The notes under the pieces were generated by a model that made no database searches, was not told where the DNA came from, and saw only the letters and a program-made list of their open reading frames with translations. Source: Lachnospiraceae bacterium (lineage in GTDB: Bacteria; Bacillota; Clostridia; Lachnospirales; Lachnospiraceae). From it: a stretch of 64,000 nucleotides of DNA. The stretch covers positions 1 through 64,000 of the forward strand of contig SVEH01000020.1 in NCBI GenBank assembly GCA_015057455.1. Direction: 5' to 3'. Both the position numbers and the translations under genes were made by a program. Positions 35,842 to 44,523 of this stretch are shown one piece after another. Within the stretch, counting starts at the first letter, position 1; each line of letters begins with the position of its first letter.

Positions 35842-36873
35842 ATGAGAAAAGGTGTAGGGAGTATTCTTTTTTTAATATTTATAATGGTATTTGGGGTGGA
35901 ATGTGCATATGCACAACGCCCACAAACAAATCAGAATCTACAACTTTCATTGAAAGATATTGACAGTGATGATATAAAAAAATGGTATAATCCTGAAGAA
36001 ACAGATATTCCAGAGCAGTTTGACCTAAGGACATATTTAAATGATACATATGGAATAAAAATTCCAGTAGGAGACCAAGGAGCCTTTGGATTATGTGATA
36101 CATTTTCGCCTACAAAAAGTATTGAAACCAATTATGCCCTAAAGACAGGTAAATATGTAGAGTTATCTGAAAGATATATAGATTATATGATGTCCAATGA
36201 ATATTATGGAGTTGAAAGAAAAGTAGGAGAGGCTTCTTCTAATGGAGAGGTTATGTCCATAGTGTCTTCATTTGGATGTTTAGAAGAAAAAGATTTGCCT
36301 TATGTTTTGTATGAAGATGAATTAGCTGATGATGGGCATGAGGATATTATAAAAAACAAAAAAACAGTTGTTAAAGTAGATGGTACTGTTAATTTTCCGT
36401 ATCTGCAAGAAGTTGAAGATAAAGAATTAAAAGATAGATGGATTGATATTTTGAAGATTCATATAATGAAATATGGTGCTATAAATATTCCTATTATTTC
36501 ACCTGGTGGAGATCATTTTAATGAAGAGCACTATACAATGAATTTTAAAAATGGTGTATCTACATCAGATTATGGACATGCAGTGTGTATTGTAGGTTGG
36601 GATGATAATTTTCCTAAAGAGAAATTTCCTAATAATCCAGCACAAGATGGAGCATTTATAATACTTAATTCGTGGGGAGATTCATGGGGAGATGAAGGGT
36701 ATTTTTATTTATCATATGAAGATGATAATCATTTGATACAGGCGTCAGGTGTATTACAGACAAGTACAATGGAAGATTATAATATGTATTCCCACGCTAC
36801 AAATTTATTTGGTTCTACGGGATTTGCATCAGATTATATTGAAGATAAACATAGATTTTTTGGTATGAAATAA
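35842..36873 (+). CDS. Secreted papain-family (C1A) cysteine protease, catalytic part of a split gene
   Basis: A 343-aa product with a signal peptide (residues 1 to about 24, cleavage after AYA). The C1A fold is complete: Gln79 of the oxyanion hole, Cys85 in GLCDTF (the usual Trp after Cys is Asp), His246 in [11 protein letters not shown] and Asn276 in [14 protein letters not shown] lectin-like C-terminal domain, as in clostridial wall proteases such as Cwp84, begins at about 315 but is cut by TAA at 36871. The same frame continues downstream with fitting sequence. The start is ATG 35842, seven bases after AGAGGTG. The catalytic part may still be made and secreted without its anchor. Confidence 0.8.
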   Translation: MRKGVGSILFLIFIMVFGVECAYAQRPQTNQNLQLSLKDIDSDDIKKWYNPEETDIPEQFDLRTYLNDTYGIKIPVGDQGAFGLCDTFSPTKSIETNYALKTGKYVELSERYIDYMMSNEYYGVERKVGEASSNGEVMSIVSSFGCLEEKDLPYVLYEDELADDGHEDIIKNKKTVVKVDGTVNFPYLQEVEDKELKDRWIDILKIHIMKYGAINIPIISPGGDHFNEEHYTMNFKNGVSTSDYGHAVCIVGWDDNFPKEKFPNNPAQDGAFIILNSWGDSWGDEGYFYLSYEDDNHLIQASGVLQTSTMEDYNMYSHATNLFGSTGFASDYIEDKHRFFGMK

Positions 36874-37769
36874 AATAAAAAAGGTGCAGAAGATGAATAT
36901 ATATCCCATATTACGGTTTCAGGATGTGCATTTGATTCAGAAGATACAGATTCTAAGATTATAATGTATGTTAATCCTGTAGATGATTCCTTTGATAAGG
37001 ATAAACTAATATGTATAGGGGAAAGTGAAGGAATGGTGATAACAGGGGCATCGGGTATTACTTTGGATAAACCATTAAAAATTGAAGGAGACAAATATGC
37101 GGTAGTTGTAGAATTTGTATATGGAAAAGAAGATTCAGAGTTTTTAATACCTATGAGTGCAGATAAGAAAGGAAATCCAACACCAGGTGAGATGATGTCA
37201 ACTATTAGCTTAGATTCAGAGTGGAAAAAAGAAAGTACACATTTTCCAATTTATATATTTACAATGAATAGTGATACAAGAAAAGATGTTGGTGTACAAG
37301 TGGAAGAAAAAGATTCTAATGACTTGAAAACAGATGATAGTGATACCGAAGCAGATGTGTCTAAGGTGAAGAATAAAGGAGAAATATTAGATAAAGGTAA
37401 GTTATTTGGAGTTCTGGATAAGTCAGTAGCTTTAGGAATTGTTATAGGGATAGGAATAGCAGTTATTGTTTTAATACTTGTAACTGTGATAAAGAAATCT
37501 ATGAATAAAAAGGGAGAAAAGGATATAGATACTGAGAGTAAAATTAAGAAAAAAGAAAAAAATAAGAATAAGAGTAAAGATAAGAAAGTGAAAAAGAAAA
37601 ACAAGGCATCAAATAAGAATAAAATAATTGATTTAGATATGTATTCTGAAGATGAATTAGAGGAATATATGGAACAAGTGTCAGAAAAAAGACTGAGAAT
37701 AAATGTGAGAAGGATGAAGATGAAAATATTGATAAAGATGTAGATTTTGATATGGATGGTGATGAATAG
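36874..37769 (+). pseudogene. C-terminal remainder of the split papain-like protease (lectin-like domain, membrane anchor, charged tail)
   Basis: Directly after the TAA, in the same frame, the sequence reads NKKGAEDEYISHITVSGCAF and continues as a beta-rich lectin-like domain to about 37240, an acidic linker, a membrane helix (37423-37494) and a Lys-rich tail. The frame ends at 37743 in a basic stretch. Adding one A to the six-A run at 37685-37690 would instead give an acidic end with stop at 37767-37769, matching the acidic DMYSEDELEEYMEQ just before. So the gene carries a nonsense change and a probable homopolymer frameshift. An ATG at 36964 has no ribosome binding site. Confidence 0.75.
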
Positions 37770-37827
37770 GCTTATATATTATTAATTTGAGCTATCGCTT
37801 AAATTGGAGGGTATCAATTAGTTCCAA

Positions 37828-37888
37828 ATTTAAGAGGAATATAGTATATTTTTCTTACCCCGAAAAATATACTATATTCCTCTTAAAT
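37828..37888. repeat. Long hairpin element B
   Basis: Perfect 27-bp arms (37828-37854 and 37862-37888) around a seven-base loop. Same stem sequence as element A at 33630-33784, also preceded by TAGTTCCAA, but without the internal insert. An imperfect AATTTGAGC hairpin lies just upstream near 37785. Confidence 0.9.
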
Positions 37889-37911
37889 AATAGCTTAACA
37901 AATTAGAGTTT

Positions 37912-38337
37912 TTATTTTGGCCAATAATTATACATAATTACAGAGATTATTGTAAAGCATAGACCAAATATAAAGAAGTAACGTTCTATACGTTTATTTG
38001 CTTTTGCATCAGCAATAATGTATTTAGATGGGTCATTGGAGTTTAATAATAATTCAACTCTATCGTCTTTTTTATAGGTAGGCGGATTTGTGCCGATAAA
38101 ATATGTGTCTTTAAAACTTTTTCCGTTTACATAGTATTCAAAGACAGGTTTGTGTACAGGCCCCATAGAGCTTTCAAAATTTGATATGCTAACTTCAATA
38201 TCTACAACAGTTGCAGTAGTTCTTAGAGTATATAGTTTTTCTTTTCGTTTTCGTGAAATGGTTAGAATTATACTTAAAATCATAAATAGAATCCCTGCAC
38301 CTATAAAAATTATAAATGATAGTGTATTGTCGTCCAT
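37912..38337 (-). CDS. DUF3592-like membrane protein
   Basis: A 141-aa protein with an N-terminal helix (about 6-27), a beta-rich extracytoplasmic segment (TTATVVDIEVSIS, KPVFEYYVNGKSF, VELLLNSNDPSKYI) and a C-terminal helix (about 117-137). It has the same design as the plus-strand gene at 19499. The start is ATG 38337 because AAGGAGG lies six bases upstream; 12 extra codons upstream are unlikely. Function unknown. Confidence 0.7.
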   Translation of the reverse strand: MDDNTLSFIIFIGAGILFMILSIILTISRKRKEKLYTLRTTATVVDIEVSISNFESSMGPVHKPVFEYYVNGKSFKDTYFIGTNPPTYKKDDRVELLLNSNDPSKYIIADAKANKRIERYFFIFGLCFTIISVIMYNYWPK

Positions 38338-38405
38338 AGTGACCTCCTTAAAAGTTTTTTGTAAATTTTCCATATAGGTTATCGGTGGAGATGGGAGAGG
38401 AGTTA

Positions 38406-38588
38406 ATGATAGTATTTAATTTGAAACTACTAGATTTAGTTATAAATAATGGAATAGATAAGGACGATAAATTATTGCTTTATGAAGATGAAGAATATAA
38501 TATAGAAGCTGTAAATGAAGAAAAATATATTAGTGTGAAAAAGGATAAAAATTATAAGAAATTAATGAAAATAATAGGCAGGGATTAA
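38406..38588 (+). CDS. Small acidic/basic protein of unknown function
   Basis: A 60-aa protein, mostly charged (DKDDKLLLYEDEEYNIEAVN, KKDKNYKKLMKI). The chosen ATG 38406 follows GGGAGAGGAG; an upstream GTG at 38385 is an alternative. The stop lies three bases before the tag start, so it is probably co-transcribed with tag. No family recognised. Confidence 0.55.
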   Translation: MIVFNLKLLDLVINNGIDKDDKLLLYEDEEYNIEAVNEEKYISVKKDKNYKKLMKIIGRD

Positions 38589-38591
38589 TAT

Positions 38592-39137
38592 ATGAAGGAT
38601 AAAACATGTAGATGTTCATGGTGTAATATGAAAAATCAATTATATATAGAGTATCATGATAATGAATGGGGAGTACCGACATATGACGATAGACTTTTGT
38701 ATGAAATGCTTGTATTAGAGCCTTTTCAAGCTGGCTTATCATGGGAGACAGTACTTAATAAAAGAGAAGCATTTAGAAAGGCATTTGATGGATTTGTTCC
38801 GGAAAAGATATGTACTTATGATGAAATAAAGATAGAAGAACTATTAGCGAATAAAGATATTATTAGGAATAGAAAAAAGATAGAAGCTACTATTAATAAT
38901 GCAAGAATATTCTTAGAAATTCAAAAAGAATGGGGCGATTTTAGTACATATATATGGCATTTTAGTGAGGGAAAAGTAATAAGAGAAACAGGAAAATCAA
39001 AGTCAGAGTTATCTGATACTATAGCTAAAGATTTAAAGAAATATGGAATGAAATTTCTTGGGACAACTACTGTGTATGCGTATCTTCAAGCTATTGGAGT
39101 TGTATGTGGACATGATGAGAAGTGCTTTTTAGTATAA
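38592..39137 (+). CDS. tag: DNA-3-methyladenine glycosylase I
   Basis: Excises 3-methyladenine from alkylated DNA (base excision repair). The 181-aa protein is of usual length and has CRCSWC near the N-terminus, EYHDNEWGVP, FQAGLSWETVLNKR with the catalytic region, KFLGTTTVYAYLQAIGVV and the terminal zinc ligands in GHDEKC. The ribosome binding site is weak (AGGGA). A short piece of its N-terminal coding sequence recurs at 44437. Confidence 0.95.
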   Translation: MKDKTCRCSWCNMKNQLYIEYHDNEWGVPTYDDRLLYEMLVLEPFQAGLSWETVLNKREAFRKAFDGFVPEKICTYDEIKIEELLANKDIIRNRKKIEATINNARIFLEIQKEWGDFSTYIWHFSEGKVIRETGKSKSELSDTIAKDLKKYGMKFLGTTTVYAYLQAIGVVCGHDEKCFLV

Positions 39138-39142
39138 CATAT

Positions 39143-39229
39143 AAGGGCTGTGAAAAAACTACTATAAATTATAGCTTATTTTGTGCTTACTCTGTTTATA
39201 ATTTTAGTAGTTTTATCACAGTCCCTTTT
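39143..39229. terminator. Long bidirectional terminator between convergent genes
   Basis: AAGGGCTGTGAAAAAACTAC near 39143 pairs over about 28 bases, with a few bulges, with the segment ending GTCCCTTTTT at 39229. It serves tag (+) and the membrane gene at 39262 (-). Confidence 0.7.
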
Positions 39230-39261
39230 TGAAGTTTTTTGCATATGGCATTATTATTTTA

Positions 39262-39621
39262 TTAATTATCGTTATTATCTTCTGTGGAAATTTTATTAGC
39301 AGATTTTACCTTGTTTATTACTAAGCATGCGATTAATGGAATGCCAAATAATATTAATACCATAGGGGTAACAAGGAAAAATGCAAATAAAATATTAGAT
39401 TCAGAAGCTGTACCGGGTACCATTAATAAATAAAATCCTGCAGATAGTATTATAAGTATAGTGGGAATGATTTTTTTACCAGATTTTTTAGCGTTATTAG
39501 CTATAATTAGTTGTAAAGGGATAATTATAGCTGTAAGTATTAGACTTGGTGGTAATAATTCTAATGTATAAAATAGACATAAATCAAAAAAACTAATTAT
39601 TTCATCTAAAATGTATTTCAT
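39262..39621 (-). CDS. Small membrane protein
   Basis: A 119-aa protein with three probable helices (about 22-42, 50-70 and 77-103) and a charged C-terminus. AAAAAGGAG lies five bases before ATG 39621. No family recognised. It diverges from the exporter cassette promoter at 39748. Confidence 0.7.
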   Translation of the reverse strand: MKYILDEIISFFDLCLFYTLELLPPSLILTAIIIPLQLIIANNAKKSGKKIIPTILIILSAGFYLLMVPGTASESNILFAFFLVTPMVLILFGIPLIACLVINKVKSANKISTEDNNDN

Positions 39622-39747
39622 ATAATGCTCCTTTTTAATTTTTTTTATAAAGGTTATATCGGAAAAGTTCTTTAGGGGATTAGCATAGTTTTGATCTAAT
39701 CGGCACTAGAAGAGAAAAACACGAAACTCAAGAAGAGTCATTTAATA

Positions 39748-39776
39748 TTGACATTCATAGTGTGATAGTTTAAACT
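39748..39776 (+). promoter_or_regulatory. Promoter of the secreted protein/ABC exporter cassette
   Basis: TTGACA (39748-39753), 17 bases, TAAACT (39771-39776), about 140 bases before the first gene. Confidence 0.75.
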
Positions 39777-39914
39777 GTTGTTGTGAATTCATTAAGGAAT
39801 TAAAAGGGTTAGAAAAAACGGGGAAGTTATAGACATCTAATAGTTCTTAATTCAAATTATATTCCAAAAGTAAATTACAAGGCCTTGAAAGGAAACAGAG
39901 AGGATAGGTTAAAA

Positions 39915-40517
39915 ATGAAAAAATTACATAAGATTATATGTGTAGTATTATCACTTGTGATGATACCTGTATTTGCTATGGATGCGTATGCAGCAAGTAA
40001 AACAAAAACTTATGTAGACAAAGATAATTATCTACATAGAGATACGGTAACTGTTACTAGAACAGATGCAAAGAAAATTGTTATGTCTGGTTGGGCAAAA
40101 CATGTAAAGAATAGAGATAGTATAACAGTAAGTGCTACAAAATCTCGAACACAGACACAGACTGCATCGACAAGTGTATCAGGTAAGTTTTCAGTAGAAT
40201 TTGTTGAAATAACAGGGACATTAGGGTATTCATTGTCTACAGGAGTAACATATACGTATTCGTCGAGTTTTACAGTTGCAGCATCTGCCAATACGGGATG
40301 GTATAGAGCGGTGTATAGATATCCAGGTGCTAAATCACATGCATATTTTACAAAAGAACCAAATAATCCAAATGGAGGAGGTGGAGGTGTTATGAGTGAG
40401 GGAACACTTACAAAATTACCTCCTAAAAAAACTGTAAAATATGATAAAACTGTACAATATGTACCTAAAAAGTCTAGTGCATATTTTGATTGGGAAGTAA
40501 CTACAAAAGAGCCATAG
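39915..40517 (+). CDS. Secreted beta-rich protein, first gene of exporter cassette
   Basis: A 200-aa exported protein. The signal peptide is residues 1-26 (MKKLHK, hydrophobic core, cleavage after AYA). The mature part has alternating polar strands: SITVSATKSRTQTQTAST, GKFSVEFVEITGTLGYSLST, YTYSSSFTVAASANTGWYR, then YRYPG, a GGGGG turn and a Lys-rich strand. Long Ser/Thr-alternating strands of this type occur in aerolysin/ETX-like pore formers and in beta-barrel hairpins, but no family is assigned. It lies 27 bases before a lipoprotein gene and ahead of a MacAB-like ABC exporter. It could be cargo, toxin or surface adhesin. ATG 39915 follows GAGAGGATAGG. Confidence 0.75.
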   Translation: MKKLHKIICVVLSLVMIPVFAMDAYAASKTKTYVDKDNYLHRDTVTVTRTDAKKIVMSGWAKHVKNRDSITVSATKSRTQTQTASTSVSGKFSVEFVEITGTLGYSLSTGVTYTYSSSFTVAASANTGWYRAVYRYPGAKSHAYFTKEPNNPNGGGGGVMSEGTLTKLPPKKTVKYDKTVQYVPKKSSAYFDWEVTTKEP

Positions 40518-40544
40518 AAGAAATAAAAAGGTGGTAAAAAGAGG

Positions 40545-41621
40545 ATGCCAGGTAATAAGTATAAATGGATAATGCTATTATTAGTAATGAATATGTTGCT
40601 TTTAGTAGGATGTGGGAGTGATAATAATGATATTGCTGCTAAAAAGGTAAAAGATGATAAATTATACTTTATGAGTGAGAATTATGAGTGTAATTTAGTT
40701 AAAGATGGTTGGTATAGCGGAATTAGTATACCATTTGTAACAGAAAAAAAAGTTGATATAGACAATTTTAAGGTAGTTGTTGATACAAAAGTAGTTTATA
40801 CACATGAAATTACTGAGATACAGGACGAAGAGTTAGCTTATGACACATATTTAGCATATAAGGATTTTGATTGGGGGAAATTGTGTGCATTAGAGGCTGA
40901 TAATAAGAAAGAATTAGAGTGTTCAGAGTATTATGATTCATATAAAGATGAGTTTGAAAAAAATAAGAAAGATTTCAATCAAGTATATAAATATATGGTG
41001 ACAGTAAACTTTGATATGTCTAATATGTTTATGGATGAAAAGATTGAAGAAATAAAAGTCATATATAAAGAAAAAGAATATGTATGTAAGTTGGACAGTG
41101 TGATATTGAGTATGAATTATGATTATAAAATGGATAACAATGATAATAATGCATTTAGTTTTAGAACAGCTGCATCAGCAGGTCAAAATTGCACACCTAA
41201 TAAAGAAGGTATGTTGTTAACGAGGGATTATGAGTTTGTTGTAGAAGATGATGTTAAGATCAAAAGTTTAAGTGTATTAGGCGATGATTCAATATCGTTA
41301 GTTAAGGTTTTTGTTGATAATACTACATCAAATACTAGCAGTGAATTTAAGAATGATATGCCTTTAAAGAGTGGAGATGAAGGTGCATTTAGAATATATC
41401 TTAAAGATGAGAGATTTAAATCTAAATTATCGTATTACTCTATTGCTACAATTGATTGTGAATATGAGTTTAATAGCAAATTATATCACACATATATACC
41501 AGTTCAATATAATTGTTTCTTGAATGCATACGAGATGTATGCAGTATGTGTAGATAAGAAGGATATATTATCTTATTACACTGAATATGCATATGAAAAA
41601 TTTAATGATATATGGTGGTAG
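40545..41621 (+). CDS. Lipoprotein of unknown function in exporter cassette
   Basis: A 358-aa lipoprotein; lipobox LLVGC with Cys23, then a polar linker. The mature part appears to be two beta-sandwich domains (FKVVVDTKVVYTHEI, VTVNFDMSNMFM, LSVLGDDSISLVKVFVDN, YYSIATIDCEYEF). No family recognised. AAGGTGG lies ten bases before ATG. Being between the secreted protein and the exporter, it could be a receptor, chaperone or immunity protein; that is inference. A hairpin after it may reduce expression of the exporter genes. Confidence 0.78.
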   Translation: MPGNKYKWIMLLLVMNMLLLVGCGSDNNDIAAKKVKDDKLYFMSENYECNLVKDGWYSGISIPFVTEKKVDIDNFKVVVDTKVVYTHEITEIQDEELAYDTYLAYKDFDWGKLCALEADNKKELECSEYYDSYKDEFEKNKKDFNQVYKYMVTVNFDMSNMFMDEKIEEIKVIYKEKEYVCKLDSVILSMNYDYKMDNNDNNAFSFRTAASAGQNCTPNKEGMLLTRDYEFVVEDDVKIKSLSVLGDDSISLVKVFVDNTTSNTSSEFKNDMPLKSGDEGAFRIYLKDERFKSKLSYYSIATIDCEYEFNSKLYHTYIPVQYNCFLNAYEMYAVCVDKKDILSYYTEYAYEKFNDIWW

Positions 41622-41627
41622 GTAAAA

Positions 41628-41667
41628 AAATATAAGAATATGGGCATTCGCTCATATTCTTATATTT
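41628..41667 (+). terminator. Intra-cassette hairpin
   Basis: Perfect 15-bp arms AAATATAAGAATATG (41628-41642) and CATATTCTTATATTT (41653-41667). It separates the secreted protein and lipoprotein genes from the three exporter genes, so it may act as an attenuator. Confidence 0.7.
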
Positions 41668-41684
41668 AAATAATGGAGGATATT

Positions 41685-42551
41685 ATGAAGAAAAAGATTT
41701 TTATATTATTTTTAGGGAGTATTATATGTCTAGCACCGATTGTTACATTGATAATAGTTTCTAATAAAGAGAAAGAACAGTTTAAAATGAATAGTATTTA
41801 TGATATGTCTGAAAAAGCATATGGAGAATTAGTATCGCCTATTAGAGATACAGTTAGAGAGTATTATGAATTTAAGATAGAGGTAATAAGTAATGAAATA
41901 CGTTTTATGAAAGTACCTAAGTGTAATTATGATAAGGTAAGATGGTTAGTAGATTTAGACGATGAGATTTGTACAGGAGAAAAGATTGGTTTTTGTGAGG
42001 GACAGGTTATATATTCATCGTGTGATGGTATAATTAAAGAGATGAATTTAATGAATGAAGAGCCATACATTAAAGTTTCAACATTTGGTCAATTGAAGTT
42101 AAAGGTACAAGTACCTATGGATATGGAGAGGAAACTTAAAGAAGTTATGTATGATGAAAATGGGGTAGAATTGGTTAGAAATAAGATATCAAGACAGTAT
42201 GTGGATGGTTATACTACTGCTTTATATAAAATAAAAGATGCAAAAAATTACAGATATGGTCAGGTTGAGAATAAGTTTAAGATGTATACAGGAGAAGAAT
42301 ATAAGGATGTACTTATGTTATCTAAGAATTGCATATATCAAAAAGATAATGGAGATTCATATGTGAGGATATGTTCAGAACAAAGAGAATTTATAGAAGA
42401 AAGACAGGTAGAAGTGGGATTTGAAGTAGGAAATAATATAACGGTAATAGGTGTTAATGAAGGAGAAAAATGTGATTCAGGATATAGTTATGTTATTAAC
42501 GGTGATACTATACCTGCAGATGAAGAGATAGAAGATTATTGTGAAGAGTAA
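41685..42551 (+). CDS. HlyD/MacA-like exporter adaptor
   Basis: A 288-aa protein with one N-terminal helix (about 3-24), a short helical hairpin, a lipoyl-like half motif (GEKIGFCEGQVIYSSCDGII), a beta-barrel segment (QLKLKVQVPMD) and a C-terminal MacA-like domain (ERQVEVGFEVGNNITVIGVN, EGEKC). This is the membrane fusion partner expected for a MacB-type permease. ATG 41685 lies seven bases after GGAGG; a frame opening at 41673 includes the site itself. Confidence 0.75.
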   Translation: MKKKIFILFLGSIICLAPIVTLIIVSNKEKEQFKMNSIYDMSEKAYGELVSPIRDTVREYYEFKIEVISNEIRFMKVPKCNYDKVRWLVDLDDEICTGEKIGFCEGQVIYSSCDGIIKEMNLMNEEPYIKVSTFGQLKLKVQVPMDMERKLKEVMYDENGVELVRNKISRQYVDGYTTALYKIKDAKNYRYGQVENKFKMYTGEEYKDVLMLSKNCIYQKDNGDSYVRICSEQREFIEERQVEVGFEVGNNITVIGVNEGEKCDSGYSYVINGDTIPADEEIEDYCEE

Positions 42552-42585
42552 ACACAATATAAAAAGTATAGAAGAAGGGAATAAA

Positions 42586-43755
42586 ATGAAGACTAATAGA
42601 ACATTCTTACATGCATGGGATATGGTTATTAAGAATAAAAGGGCATACACTATGTTATCAGTAACTATTTTATTATCATTTACTTTTTTGTTGTCATATC
42701 TTATGTATATAGATTCAAATTATATGACTGAGTATGGTAGAGATATTTATACTGATGGGAAAATTATTCAAGCTATGTGTCCACATGATGGAGACAATGT
42801 TAGTTTTGATTTGTTTTTAGAATCTCTAAAAGATATAGAAAATACACACTATTATATATGGGAAACAAGTGTGGTAAACCAAAATTATTATGTTGAGGGA
42901 ATGCCGCGATTTATAACAATTTTACCTGAAAATGTATGGGGAGTACATAATGATATATATACTAGAGTATTTAGAACTACAGATAAGGAATTTGTTCTTG
43001 AAAAGAATCAGGCAATTGTTTCTACAGAGATGTACAAGGCTTTGAAAAAAGAGTTTGGTAAAGAAAAGATTATAATAGATTTTCCAGTTCAAACTGTAGA
43101 TGAAGGAGCTCATTTTCTTAAACTTGAAGTGGTTGATGGTTGTTATGCAAGTGATATAGGTCAAAGTAATGCGCTAGACAGTATATATATATCATATGAT
43201 ACAATAAGAGATGTTGACTATGCATCAGATAATAGAGAAGCCTTAATTAGGAGTGATAATCCTCAGGCTGTTATTGAAAATATGCGTAATTTATCAATTG
43301 CAGGAACTTCGACATATGAAAATAAACTATCATCATTTGTGCAAATTCTTAATAAAATTCAGTTAAAACATATTATTTCTATTGTACTGTTTATTGTATT
43401 AGGAATAAATTTATATAGCAGCTTTAAGAATGCATTAAATGATAGAAAGTTTGAGATTGGTGTAAAGAGAGCAGTTGGAGCATCTAAGAAAAATATAATA
43501 AAGCAGTTTTTATATGAAGGAATTATAGTTGTAGTACTTAATTTGTTATTAGCCGCAGTATTAACATCTATTATTTTTATAATTTATAAGATAGTTATGT
43601 TGACGGTATTTGACAAAACATTAGTAGTATTTATTAGCAGATATTCAATTATGATTTTCTTGATTGTAGGTGTTTCTATGACTGTAATATTTAGTTTGTT
43701 ATTTGCTATTCAATCTTCTAAGGTTGAAATAATAAGACATCTAAAATCAGAGTAA
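42586..43755 (+). CDS. FtsX/MacB-like ABC permease
   Basis: A 389-aa permease with four helices: one near residues 20-41, a large extracytoplasmic domain (about 45-255), then three C-terminal helices. The FtsX-type loop FEIGVKRAVGASKKNIIKQF is well conserved. Such permeases work as mechanotransmission pumps with a MacA-like adaptor. ATG 42586 follows AAGGGA; a GTG at 42541 lies in the previous gene's end. Its ATPase follows after 44 bases. Confidence 0.85.
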   Translation: MKTNRTFLHAWDMVIKNKRAYTMLSVTILLSFTFLLSYLMYIDSNYMTEYGRDIYTDGKIIQAMCPHDGDNVSFDLFLESLKDIENTHYYIWETSVVNQNYYVEGMPRFITILPENVWGVHNDIYTRVFRTTDKEFVLEKNQAIVSTEMYKALKKEFGKEKIIIDFPVQTVDEGAHFLKLEVVDGCYASDIGQSNALDSIYISYDTIRDVDYASDNREALIRSDNPQAVIENMRNLSIAGTSTYENKLSSFVQILNKIQLKHIISIVLFIVLGINLYSSFKNALNDRKFEIGVKRAVGASKKNIIKQFLYEGIIVVVLNLLLAAVLTSIIFIIYKIVMLTVFDKTLVVFISRYSIMIFLIVGVSMTVIFSLLFAIQSSKVEIIRHLKSE

Positions 43756-43799
43756 CATATTAGTAAATAGATTAGTTTTGATATTATTAGAGGGATTAT

Positions 43800-44444
43800 A
43801 TGGAGATAAGATTAGAAAATATAAAAAAGAGTTTTAATAAGCCAGTTCTTAAAAATATAAATCTTAAGATAGATAATGAGAGTTATATTGCTATAGTGGG
43901 TAAATCAGGTTCTGGCAAGTCTACATTAATGAATATAATTGGATTGATTGAAGACTTTGATGAGGGTTCATATAGATTTAATTCAATTAATATAAAATCG
44001 GGAAAAGATTATAGTGATATAAGGTTGAATAATATAGGTTTTATTTTTCAATCATATAATTTGATACCAACTATGACTTGTAGAGAGAATATTTTGGTGC
44101 CTACATTATATGCTAGTAAAAAAGTAGATTTAGATATATTAGCAAGGAAGTTAGATATATATTCGCTTTTAGATACAAATGTAAATGTTCTTAGTGGAGG
44201 AGAAAAACAAAGAGTAGCAATAGCTAGGGCATTGATAATGAATCCAGAATTAATAATTGCAGATGAACCTACAGGGAATTTGGATGAGATGAATAGGGAA
44301 ATAGTATTTGATATTTTAAAAAGAGAAAATAAAGAAGGTAGAGGGATTGTTATGATAACGCATGACCCTTCTACTGCAGAGCAAGCAAAAAATATATATA
44401 GATTGGAAAATGGAATATTAGAAGGGATTAAATATAATGAATAA
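43800..44444 (+). CDS. LolD/MacB-type ABC ATP-binding protein
   Basis: A 214-aa ATPase with Walker A GKSGSGKST, Q-loop FQSYNLIPTMT, signature LSGGEKQR, Walker B LIIADEPTGNLD and switch THDPS. This is the subfamily that pairs with FtsX/MacB permeases. GAGGG lies six bases before ATG. It is the last gene of the exporter cassette. Confidence 0.93.
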   Translation: MEIRLENIKKSFNKPVLKNINLKIDNESYIAIVGKSGSGKSTLMNIIGLIEDFDEGSYRFNSINIKSGKDYSDIRLNNIGFIFQSYNLIPTMTCRENILVPTLYASKKVDLDILARKLDIYSLLDTNVNVLSGGEKQRVAIARALIMNPELIIADEPTGNLDEMNREIVFDILKRENKEGRGIVMITHDPSTAEQAKNIYRLENGILEGIKYNE

Positions 44445-44523
44445 AGATTTATGTAGATGCTCTTGGTGCAATATGAAAAAGAAAGATGGTGTAGACAATG
44501 GTAAAGGATACAAAAGAAAATAA
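44437..44523 (+). pseudogene. Relic of the tag 5' end
   Basis: A 28-codon frame reads MNKDLCRCSWCNMKK and then diverges. The real tag begins MKDKTCRCSWCNMK. At the DNA level TGTAGATG-TC-TGGTG-AATATGAAAAA is shared with tag at 38608-38636 with three differences in 29. It has no glycosylase core. Probably a rearrangement scar or remains of a second tag gene between the ABC cassette and the next gene. Confidence 0.6.

Noticed and set aside
36871-36873. Programmed readthrough or selenocysteine at the internal stop of the papain-like gene
   Set aside because: The codon is TAA, not TGA, and no SECIS-like hairpin is apparent; nonsense mutation is simpler.
39915-40517. Lactococcin 972-type bacteriocin
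   Set aside because: The protein is too long and lacks the Trp-rich motifs of that family; the permease is FtsX/MacB-like with a separate MacA-like adaptor rather than the large bacteriocin-associated membrane protein.
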